Positions 1-5,237 of a DNA stretch of 7,945 bases are shown piece by piece (within the stretch, counting starts at the first letter, position 1; the number at the start of each line of letters is the position of its first letter). The notes beneath the pieces were generated by a model. The model searched no databases, was not told the origin of the DNA, and saw nothing but the letters and a program-made list of their open reading frames with translations. The translations under genes were made by a program, and so were the position numbers. Location of the stretch: contig JAKLHX010000044.1 in NCBI GenBank assembly GCA_022709925.1, positions 1-7,945 on the forward strand, read 5' to 3'. Source of the DNA: Candidatus Margulisiibacteriota bacterium (GTDB taxonomy: Bacteria; Margulisbacteria; WOR-1; JAKLHX01).

Positions 1-898
1 AACCGTACATTTTTACTAAAGGCGCCGGACTTTCTTTTATGGCTCCTTTAGGGATATCTACTATGTTGAGCAGATGTTCAGAGAGATTTACGGCCTCTTC
101 GGCATTTTTCGGTTCAAGCGCCGCATCCTTGCATATTGCAAGCCTTACAAAACGTGACGGGGGGGTCCAATCTCCGGGCAGTCCTAAAAGTCCGCTCCCG
201 ACACCGGTCGGTTCGATCTTTACTCCTCCCAGATTTTTATTGTCTTTGTCGTGAGCATCAAGATTTATGTAGTTGCGCAAATTGGTCATCTGCCACTCAA
301 AATCAGGGCGGTTGGTCAGTATGCCAAGCGGGTTGTCGTATAATTTTGCTTGTCCGTCTATGAACTCTACTACCAAGCTATTGCCTGCGGCATCGCTTAT
401 AATAACGTGAAGACCCATGTCTTTGAGCTTTTTGATGGGAGTTTCCGATATGTATACTTCCGGAAGGGCTCTTTTAACCTCATCAACAGTGGCGAAATTG
501 CCTAGAACCCAAGCAAAAAATTTGTCAAACCCTATGAATTTTCCGGGTACTGCAGGTTGATATTTGGCTCCCGTATACATAAGGCCGCCGACCGAAAGCC
601 CTTTTTCATTGAATCCTTCGACAAAAGTGTCCTCTATTTTGTATGCGTTTATTCCCAAAAACCCGTATTTCGTGGTCCAAGACATGCCGGCCGTTCCGGT
701 CCCGTCGGTATTTGAATAATTTGTCCCCGCGGGGATGATCCAGATATCCGAACTTAGGTCCACCGGGAATTCCATGGAGCGGCCGTTCACCACGCTCCCA
801 TCCTTGGCTTTTACGACAAAATTGCTGCATGCGAACGCGGAAGAGGATATGGTTAAACATACGGCGATCAACAGGGAAAAGATTCTTCTTGTGGTCAT
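1..898 (-). CDS. Choloylglycine hydrolase / penicillin V acylase family amidase, exported (C-terminus beyond window)
   Basis: Ntn-hydrolase of the linear amide C-N hydrolase family, which cleaves amide bonds of conjugated bile salts, penicillin V or N-acyl homoserine lactones. A hydrophobic signal peptide (residues 1-23) ends in AFA, so signal peptidase I would expose Cys24, the expected N-terminal nucleophile. Other active-site positions by family alignment: Arg40 and Glu43 in GRSMEF, Asn196 in LTNRP, and Arg249 in PPSRFVR. LGLPGDWTP and the IPKG motif near the end also match penicillin V acylases. The residue equivalent to Asn82 of bile salt hydrolases, or Tyr82 of Bacillus penicillin V acylase, appears to be Met107, and the usual Asp20/21 is Glu43, so substrate cannot be assigned. 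The frame is open through all 299 codons to the left edge; about 50-60 C-terminal residues are missing. AAGGA lies 8 nt before the ATG, and the preceding gene ends only 16 nt upstream, indicating an operon. Confidence 0.9.
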   Translation of the reverse strand, partial: MTTRRIFSLLIAVCLTISSSAFACSNFVVKAKDGSVVNGRSMEFPVDLSSDIWIIPAGTNYSNTDGTGTAGMSWTTKYGFLGINAYKIEDTFVEGFNEKGLSVGGLMYTGAKYQPAVPGKFIGFDKFFAWVLGNFATVDEVKRALPEVYISETPIKKLKDMGLHVIISDAAGNSLVVEFIDGQAKLYDNPLGILTNRPDFEWQMTNLRNYINLDAHDKDNKNLGGVKIEPTGVGSGLLGLPGDWTPPSRFVRLAICKDAALEPKNAEEAVNLSEHLLNIVDIPKGAIKESPAPLVKMYG

Positions 899-914
899 TT
901 CATTATTCCTTTCT

Positions 915-1739
915 TTATTTTTCCGGGAACAGGAGCGTTATGCTTATCCGACCCGCCCATTTTGATGTATTGGTCGGAGATTCAAGGTGATATATCCCAG
1001 ATGCTCCGAAGCTTACCAGATGTCCTGCGATCGGAAGTATCTGGCTCACTCCGCAGATCAAAGGGATGGTCCATTGTTTTCCGTACCAATCGTAACTTGT
1101 TTCTGAAGAAAATGAGAATGTGAACCCGTGTTTGTTGGAATGCGATGCAAATGGCTGAAAGTATGCCAGGCTTATATCGTTCCTGCTGTTGCTCCCGGCC
1201 ACGGACCATATCTGGTTAGCAAGCAGTCCGGTTGTCCACGGTCCCGATTGCTTTAAAACCACCGCGCTTGGGCCGACACCCCATTTTTCGGTGCCTATGA
1301 AAGGGTTTGTTGCTGTCGGGATAAGGAATACCGGACCGGCGCCCCAGATCAACCCGTCATGGCCTGGTTGTTTTGGCGAAAAGAATATCTGGAGCTGCGA
1401 ATCGCTGAGCCCGTTCTGCGATGTCGTTCCGATCACATTGCTTTGGTTGATGAACGGAACTATGGGTCTCGTGATAATGTTCCAATCTTTGTTGAGTGAA
1501 GCGGGGATCACCGGCTGGATCTTTAATGTGTATCTGGTGCCGTTCTGTCCGGCTCCAAGGCCTGATTCGAAATTGTTCTGGAAAGGGACACTGATAAGAG
1601 AGGCTACGGGATTTGCCAATTGCTTAGCCAGGTGTTCGGTACTTGGTTCATCATTTACGGCTATCGCGGCATGGAGCGGGGACAATAGGACCGAGACCGA
1701 CAACAAAAGACAAACAAGAACAACGGATCTTTTTATCAT
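915..1739 (-). CDS. Outer-membrane beta-barrel protein, 'transporter / neuromedin U-like' family
   Basis: Protein of 274 residues with a classic signal peptide: Lys3-Arg4, a hydrophobic core at about 6-20, and likely cleavage after HA (24) or AIA (27). The mature part opens with an EHLAKQLANPVASLISVPFQ block and continues as alternating amphipathic strands rich in Trp, Gly, Asn and Ser. It ends in a strand with LLF before the terminal PEK. From memory this pattern matches exported beta-barrel proteins annotated 'transporter' or, misleadingly, 'neuromedin U' in many diderm bacteria. Their transport substrate is unknown. I chose the ATG at 1739 because GGGAGG sits 8 nt before it and it places the signal peptide at the N-terminus. 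An in-frame ATG at 1778 would add 13 polar residues ahead of it. The gene lies 60 nt after the six-helix membrane protein gene and 16 nt before the exported amidase gene, so it could form the outer-membrane entry route for the amidase's substrate (inference). Confidence 0.82.
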   Translation of the reverse strand: MIKRSVVLVCLLLSVSVLLSPLHAAIAVNDEPSTEHLAKQLANPVASLISVPFQNNFESGLGAGQNGTRYTLKIQPVIPASLNKDWNIITRPIVPFINQSNVIGTTSQNGLSDSQLQIFFSPKQPGHDGLIWGAGPVFLIPTATNPFIGTEKWGVGPSAVVLKQSGPWTTGLLANQIWSVAGSNSRNDISLAYFQPFASHSNKHGFTFSFSSETSYDWYGKQWTIPLICGVSQILPIAGHLVSFGASGIYHLESPTNTSKWAGRISITLLFPEK

Positions 1740-1747
1740 TTTGCGAC

Positions 1748-1753
1748 CCTCCC
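1748..1753 (-). promoter_or_regulatory. Ribosome binding site that sets the start of the beta-barrel gene
   Basis: GGGAGG on the minus strand, 8 nt upstream of the ATG at 1739. It supports that start over the upstream in-frame ATG at 1778, since that longer reading frame would have to run through this site. Confidence 0.7.
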
Positions 1754-1755
1754 GG

Positions 1756-1774
1756 TTGTGATAATACATCACAA
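1756..1774 (-). repeat. Perfect 7-bp inverted repeat before the beta-barrel gene (possible operator or mRNA hairpin)
   Basis: TTGTGAT and ATCACAA arms flank a 5-nt spacer in the 60-nt gap between the membrane protein gene and the beta-barrel gene. On the minus strand it ends 2 nt before the GGGAGG ribosome binding site. No T-tract follows it in the minus direction, so it does not look like an intrinsic terminator. It resembles a CRP half-site pair (TGTGA/TCACA), but the spacing between these is 7 and not 6. It could be an operator for another dimeric regulator, or a hairpin that modulates translation of the barrel gene relative to the upstream gene. Confidence 0.4.
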
Positions 1775-1799
1775 GCAAGAGTTGTTCAAGTTTTTTTAT

Positions 1800-2435
1800 T
1801 TAGATCCATCCCAGGATGCCTGCGAATATCACAAGACAGACCGCGTCAAATCCCAGGATCGCTCCGACGGTAATTATCTTATTCCTGACACTTTTCATGT
1901 CATGCACCCAGAAGCATACCAGGAAGAATGGAAGATAGCCGATCAGGAATATCAGCCAGGGAGCTCTTATGTTCCACCACGGGTATTCCCAGGTCAATGC
2001 GCCTACCAGGTTGAGTACTACTTCGATGAAAACCGCCAGTATAGAGTTGGTGACCGCAAAGAACAATCTGTTCGGGACCCCTAGTATCTTCATCTTCTTG
2101 TCCTGCGGCAGCATTTTGCAGGCGAATATTCCCATGATCGCGAACATGAACGTGATCTCGATGTTCAGTCCTATAAGTATGTTGTAAGCAGTGGCACCGG
2201 GCGTTCCCCATACGGGAGCGAATTTGTTGAAGTGGAATACGAGCCCGTTCCATATCTCATTGAACCAGTCCATTCCCCACAGGGCAAGCCCTCCGAACAG
2301 TACATTCCAGTTCTTTCTTTCGACCTCGACCGAGTAGATATACAGGACTATCAGGAGCAGCGGGACCACATACCATTGGAAATGCGAAGGATCGCGAAGT
2401 ATCAATTGGGCCTGTCTTGCGCTTTCGGTTATCAT
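1800..2435 (-). CDS. Six-helix inner-membrane protein of unknown function
   Basis: A 211-residue integral membrane protein that I cannot assign to a named family. Hydrophobic segments lie at about 20-38, 44-62, 84-106, 124-147, 158-177 and 187-210, and the chain stops inside the last one. There is no cleavable signal peptide. Acidic and His residues sit within or at the edge of the helices: Glu37, Glu39, Asp56, Glu60 and His68 (around GMDWFNEIWNG), Glu93, Glu138, and His178-Asp179. Trp and aromatic residues are abundant. Buried charged residues of this sort suggest an active site, metal site or ion path rather than a simple anchor, but this is inference. AGGAGG lies 9 nt before the ATG, and a sigma70 promoter ends 24 nt upstream, making this the first gene of the unit that continues into the beta-barrel and amidase genes. 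Confidence 0.85.
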   Translation of the reverse strand: MITESARQAQLILRDPSHFQWYVVPLLLIVLYIYSVEVERKNWNVLFGGLALWGMDWFNEIWNGLVFHFNKFAPVWGTPGATAYNILIGLNIEITFMFAIMGIFACKMLPQDKKMKILGVPNRLFFAVTNSILAVFIEVVLNLVGALTWEYPWWNIRAPWLIFLIGYLPFFLVCFWVHDMKSVRNKIITVGAILGFDAVCLVIFAGILGWI

Positions 2436-2444
2436 AGGGTTTAT

Positions 2445-2450
2445 CCTCCT
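2445..2450 (-). promoter_or_regulatory. Strong ribosome binding site of the six-helix membrane protein
   Basis: Perfect AGGAGG on the minus strand, 9 nt upstream of the ATG at 2435. It lies at or just after the transcription start predicted from the promoter at 2459-2487, giving a leader of under 20 nt. Confidence 0.7.
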
Positions 2451-2458
2451 GAAGATGC

Positions 2459-2487
2459 ATTATGAAACGGGAATATCCAAGAGTCAA
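2459..2487 (-). promoter_or_regulatory. Sigma70-type promoter for the membrane protein / beta-barrel / amidase operon
   Basis: On the minus strand, TTGACT (2487-2482) is followed by a 17-nt spacer and CATAAT (2464-2459), each one mismatch from consensus at optimal spacing. Predicted initiation is near 2452, about 17 nt before the ATG at 2435. No convincing promoter separates the three downstream genes, so this probably drives all of them. Read-through from the 3131-2523 gene is also possible, because I see no terminator between them. Confidence 0.72.
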
Positions 2488-2522
2488 TATATATCTTTAG
2501 GCGGATGGCCATAAGCGGAACT

Positions 2523-3131
2523 TTACCTTGCCAATTCTCGGTCCATATCATATGCCTCCGATTCAACCTCGCTCGGCCATAATACCTGATATGCCGCAAG
2601 GCACAAGAATCCTGCCGCGTTCAGATTAGTAAAAAATCTTTCGTTTTCTGACAGGTTCGGTGAATTGCCCGCTATTATCAGCGAACTTAAACTTGAGAGA
2701 ATGTACATGAATGCCGTGGTGCGCCGGACAACAAGGCTGTCGCGCGCCTTGGATTTTATAGCAAGGTAAGACAGGATCTCTTTGTCTTGCCCGTTACCGC
2801 CGAGTTCATCGATGAGCTTTAAGTCCGATCTATAACCGTTCGGGCCCATAAAGTTCATGGCGGATGTCACCAATAATGATGAGCCGGCGAGGAAGTTGTT
2901 TATTCTGTAGGCATCCACTCCTTTGCCTATGTTCGTTCCTATTATCCAGCTGCCTGATATCCCGAAAACGGCTGTTTCCAAAAATCTGCTCTTTTCGGAT
3001 ATATCCGCTATTTTTTGAAGTCTTGCCGACGGCAGAGGATCGAGCAGCATCAATTTTGCGCGGTCGACCGCATACGAAGAAGAGGGGATTAAAAGTATCG
3101 CCAGTAATGCTAAGAATCTTTTGCAACGCAT
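2523..3131 (-). CDS. Exported or membrane protein of unknown function
   Basis: A 202-residue protein that I do not recognise. The N-terminus is a textbook signal peptide: Arg2, Lys4-Arg5, a Leu/Ala/Ile core at 6-15, and SSSYA with probable cleavage after Ala21. The remainder has weaker hydrophobic stretches at about 53-68, 78-95, 139-156 and 168-186, which could be membrane helices. A polar Asp/Lys/Arg-rich stretch lies between them (about 100-135). The C-terminus is charged. No enzymatic motif is visible. The ATG at 3131 is the only plausible start, but no Shine-Dalgarno site precedes it. An extended -10 element lies so close upstream that the mRNA would be nearly leaderless. The gene is divergent from the exported amidohydrolase and sits 87 nt upstream of the co-directional six-helix protein gene. 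Confidence 0.8.
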   Translation of the reverse strand: MRCKRFLALLAILLIPSSSYAVDRAKLMLLDPLPSARLQKIADISEKSRFLETAVFGISGSWIIGTNIGKGVDAYRINNFLAGSSLLVTSAMNFMGPNGYRSDLKLIDELGGNGQDKEILSYLAIKSKARDSLVVRRTTAFMYILSSLSSLIIAGNSPNLSENERFFTNLNAAGFLCLAAYQVLWPSEVESEAYDMDRELAR

Positions 3132-3141
3132 TTTGTTGCTT

Positions 3142-3150
3142 ATTATAGCA
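3142..3150 (-). promoter_or_regulatory. Extended -10 promoter of the 3131-2523 gene, near-leaderless
   Basis: On the minus strand TGC precedes a perfect TATAAT (3147-3142), the extended -10 arrangement that can work without a good -35. The hexamer 17 nt upstream is a poor -35. Initiation about 7 nt downstream would fall near 3135, leaving only about 4 nt before the ATG at 3131. Confidence 0.55.
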
Positions 3151-3170
3151 TCTTAAGTTATGGCGGAAGA

Positions 3171-3198
3171 TTGACAACATATCGCATTAACATATAAT
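3171..3198 (+). promoter_or_regulatory. Consensus sigma70 promoter of the exported amidohydrolase
   Basis: Perfect TTGACA (3171-3176) and perfect TATAAT (3193-3198) with a 16-nt spacer. Predicted initiation is near 3205, just before the AGGAGG site of the 3220 start. This is the best promoter in the window and suggests strong, largely unregulated expression. It faces away from the minus-strand promoter at 3142-3150. Confidence 0.82.
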
Positions 3199-3206
3199 TG
3201 CTTGGT

Positions 3207-3212
3207 AGGAGG
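3207..3212 (+). promoter_or_regulatory. Ribosome binding site that sets the amidohydrolase start
   Basis: Perfect AGGAGG with a 7-nt spacer to the ATG at 3220. A TTG at 3202 in the same frame would lie upstream of this site and at or before the predicted transcription start, so it is not used. Confidence 0.8.
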
Positions 3213-3219
3213 CAAGCAA

Positions 3220-4923
3220 ATGAAACGATTTTTTAGTTTTTTTTGTATCTTATTGACCATGGCGACATCGTCCGGTGTTTTGCAGGGCTTGGCAAGTGCC
3301 GATAGCGGCCTTAAACTTTTTACCAACGGCTCGATCTATATTGACGCCGACCAAAAAGTACAGAACCTTTTGATAAGGAGCGGGTCTGTCGAGGCGTACA
3401 ACATAGATCCGTCCTCATATAAGGATGCCGAGATCGTAGATCTTAACGGCTCATCCGCATATCCAGGGTTTAATGACAGCCACGTTCATTTGGCAGAGAC
3501 CGGTTATTTTTTCCATGTAGGAGCCAATTTGATCGGCTGCAAAAATGCCGATGATATAGTCAAAGTCCTGGAAGAAAAAGTAAAAGGGCTTCCTGCTGAC
3601 GCCACTGTTTTCGGCGGCGGTTTTTCTTTGCGTGATTATGATAAGTGGACCTTGGAAGACCTGGCCAAGATCGACAAGGTCACGGGCGACAGGCCGGTTT
3701 TTTTAGCGGATAAATTGGGGCACAATGCGATAATCAACAGCGCAACGATAAAGCTTTCCGGAATGACGGCTGCGGCCAATATCCCTCTGGGCGGAAAGAT
3801 GGGAATAGAGAATGGCCGGTTGACCGGTATGCTCCGGGAATCTGCGATGATCCTGCCATGGGACAGCATATCCATGCTGTTTAACAAAAAAGATATGAAA
3901 GACGGGGCAAAGCTTTTGGCTCAGAATTGGGCTTCAAAGGGGTATACGGGTATTGTGGACCTCATGGGAGGGCCAGGTGTCCGCTATATGCATCCCGAGA
4001 TCTTTTGGGAGCTTGAAAAAGAAGGGAAACTTCCTTTGCGCGTGAATTATTGCTACACGATATTTAACCTGGGAGATGTTGACGACGCAGCGAAATATAT
4101 CGGGAAAGATACGGGTCAAACGCACTTTGTCGGCTGCAAGATCTTTGTTGACGGGGCGTTTGCCGGCGGCCAGGCCTGGACGACCTGGCAGAACCTTCAG
4201 GGAGGGCACGGTCTTCAGGAGACATATACCGATGATATCGGCGGACCGGGATTGAACCTCAACCGGATCGTAGCAAAAGTTGAAGAATACGGGATGAATA
4301 TGCATTATCATACCCAGGGGGACAGGGCGATCGGATCCGTTCTGGATGCGCTCGACAAAGTGCGTGCGGAAAAAGGTGAAATAAAAGGCGTACATACTCT
4401 TATACATCTGGCATTCCCTACTGACGAACAAATAGCAAGGATAAAGGGTTTTAACGGGCATGTTGTCACGACCGTTCAGCCGGGCTTTTGGCCTATAGAA
4501 GACGACACCGCATATTATTACGGTGATCGTGCCGCGCGGGCATATCCCGTGAAGAAACTTATAGACAGCGGCGTGTCCGCAGGTATGAGCACGGATTTCA
4601 GCGTTTCTCCTCCGCAGTATACTCCGCCCACCGTCGTCATGGGGGTTGCTGTGACCGGAGGCGGGAATCCTGCCATGCATCCGCCTCTTACGGTGAAGGA
4701 TGTGATAAAAGGTTTTGGCGAGGGCAGCGCCAGGACCACGGGAAAGAATGATGTCGGCAAATTGTATGTTGGGTATAAGGGAGATATGGTCATTTTTGAT
4801 CAGGATCTGTATAATGTTTCCAAAGAGGCATTTAGCCAGGCAAATCCGAAAGTCCTGGCTACTTATGTCGGCGGCATAAAAATGTATGATGCCGAAGATC
4901 TAAAAAAGGGGGGGAGGAAATGA
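3220..4923 (+). CDS. Exported YtcJ-like metal-dependent amidohydrolase
   Basis: A 567-residue enzyme of the amidohydrolase superfamily (Amidohydro_3/YtcJ-like group, COG1574 type), which hydrolyses amide-type C-N bonds at a metal centre in a TIM barrel. Residues 1-27 are a signal peptide ending ASA, so it acts outside the cytoplasm; most relatives I recall are cytoplasmic. An N-terminal composite beta domain (about 31-80) leads to GFNDSHVH with metal ligands His88 and His90. Further landmarks are Lys307 in KIFVDGAF, His364 and Asp368 in the HTQGDRA motif (HAIGDRA in relatives), His396 in IHLAF, and Asp459 in STDFSVSP. The C-terminal beta sandwich ends in the typical GDMVIFD segment. Length is normal for the family, and no key residue is obviously missing. 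The substrate is not predictable. The gene overlaps the following small membrane protein by ATGA and ends in an A6G7 tract that may allow frameshifting into it. Confidence 0.92.
   Translation: MKRFFSFFCILLTMATSSGVLQGLASADSGLKLFTNGSIYIDADQKVQNLLIRSGSVEAYNIDPSSYKDAEIVDLNGSSAYPGFNDSHVHLAETGYFFHVGANLIGCKNADDIVKVLEEKVKGLPADATVFGGGFSLRDYDKWTLEDLAKIDKVTGDRPVFLADKLGHNAIINSATIKLSGMTAAANIPLGGKMGIENGRLTGMLRESAMILPWDSISMLFNKKDMKDGAKLLAQNWASKGYTGIVDLMGGPGVRYMHPEIFWELEKEGKLPLRVNYCYTIFNLGDVDDAAKYIGKDTGQTHFVGCKIFVDGAFAGGQAWTTWQNLQGGHGLQETYTDDIGGPGLNLNRIVAKVEEYGMNMHYHTQGDRAIGSVLDALDKVRAEKGEIKGVHTLIHLAFPTDEQIARIKGFNGHVVTTVQPGFWPIEDDTAYYYGDRAARAYPVKKLIDSGVSAGMSTDFSVSPPQYTPPTVVMGVAVTGGGNPAMHPPLTVKDVIKGFGEGSARTTGKNDVGKLYVGYKGDMVIFDQDLYNVSKEAFSQANPKVLATYVGGIKMYDAEDLKKGGRK
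4902..4914 (+). other. A6G7 tract with in-phase A-AAA-AAG slippery heptamer
   Basis: Six A (4902-4907) and seven G (4908-4914) occur four codons before the amidohydrolase stop. The reading phase is A-AAA-AAG at 4902-4908, exactly the register of bacterial -1 frameshift heptamers. A -1 shift bypasses the TGA at 4921, reads GGG-GGG-GAG-GAA and enters the frame of the small membrane protein at 4920. This would give a fusion of about 620 residues. A G inserted by transcriptional slippage would do the same. No upstream Shine-Dalgarno stimulator or strong downstream stem is evident. The tract also supplies the GGAGG ribosome site (4913-4917) for the small gene, which may be its only role. Confidence 0.35.
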
Positions 4924-5081
4924 AAGATATGTGCAGTATTTACGGGTTGGCGTTCATCGGGGCATTGGTCTATTATATCCAGCATGCGACTTCGTTCTGG
5001 AACGGATGCCTTGGAGTTCTAAAGGCCATTGTCTGGCCGGCCATGCTGATGTATAAAGTGTTGGCTATGTTGAATATGTAG
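4920..5081 (+). CDS. Small two-helix membrane protein (53 aa)
   Basis: A short gene of 53 codons ending in TAG. The product is almost entirely hydrophobic: helix one at about 7-24 (with GALVYYIQHAT), a short FWNG turn, and helix two at about 30-51 (with LKAIVWPAMLMYK). This predicts a membrane hairpin with few charges. The IQHA and AIVWPA motifs resemble small uncharacterised bacterial membrane proteins that I recall only vaguely, so no function is given. The ATG at 4920 overlaps the amidohydrolase stop as ATGA, pointing to translational coupling. However, GGAGG (4913-4917) is only 2 nt from it, and the in-frame ATG at 4929 would have an 11-nt spacer and lose three residues. The gene may instead, or also, be expressed as a -1 frameshift extension of the amidohydrolase. 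It could anchor or partner that enzyme (inference). Confidence 0.75.
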   Translation: MKDMCSIYGLAFIGALVYYIQHATSFWNGCLGVLKAIVWPAMLMYKVLAMLNM

Positions 5082-5237
5082 TCATCTTATCTGGTATTGA
5101 TCAATTGTAGGCTACGGTTTCTTTTATTGTAAAGCTATACAGGAAGAAGCCGTAGCCGTTTAAATAAGAAGATACTGTGTACACGCAGTCCTTAAACCGG
5201 CTCCTAAACATCCCATATAACCTGTTATCATAGGTGT
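5082..5237. other. Intergenic region between the amidohydrolase unit and engB
   Basis: A 156-nt gap with no credible gene on either strand. It holds a 10-bp palindrome ATTGATCAAT (5096-5105), the long hairpin at 5110-5157 and a short GTGTACAC palindrome near 5176-5183. A TATAAC (5216-5221) and a TATCAT (5226-5231) lie just before engB as weak -10 candidates, neither with a good -35. Confidence 0.6.
5110..5157 (+). terminator. Long hairpin after the amidohydrolase unit, probable terminator
   Basis: GGCTACGG (5110-5117) pairs perfectly with CCGTAGCC (5150-5157). Pairing continues inward through TTTCTTTT with GGAAGAAG, giving about 16 bp including three G-U pairs. The loop can itself form a small TGTA/TACA stem. 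Only GTTT follows before A-rich sequence, so it is weak as a classic intrinsic terminator. Its position 28 nt after the small membrane protein stop and before engB suits termination or 3'-end protection of the mRNA. A regulatory RNA role is not excluded. Confidence 0.55.

Noticed and set aside
824..840. Lipoprotein signal (lipobox) in the choloylglycine hydrolase
   Set aside because: The residues before Cys24 are A-F-A, lacking the Leu/Val/Ile expected at -3, and Cys24 is needed as the free N-terminal nucleophile of the Ntn family.
1189..1761. Open frame of 190 codons on the plus strand
   Set aside because: It lies antisense to the beta-barrel gene, which has a signal peptide, a ribosome site and a family-like sequence. 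The plus-strand product shows no recognisable features.
1756..1774. CRP-type binding site
   Set aside because: TGTGA and TCACA are separated by 7 nt, while CRP sites need 6 (or 8), and no promoter is visible at the right distance. Kept only as an unexplained inverted repeat.
1740..1778. ATG at 1778 as start of the beta-barrel protein
   Set aside because: It would put 13 polar residues before the signal peptide and read through the inverted repeat and the ribosome site of the 1739 start.
2488..2522. Terminator between the 3131-2523 gene and the next gene
   Set aside because: Only an 8-bp ATGGCCAT palindrome and unpaired repeats of GCGG are present; there is no stem plus T-tract on the minus strand.
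3202..3219. TTG start six codons upstream for the amidohydrolase
   Set aside because: It lies upstream of the AGGAGG site and at or before the predicted transcription start; ATG 3220 has ideal spacing and begins the signal peptide directly.
3934..4680. Open frame of 248 codons on the minus strand
   Set aside because: It is antisense inside the clearly homologous amidohydrolase gene, has no ribosome site, and its product is Arg/His/Cys-rich without domain logic.
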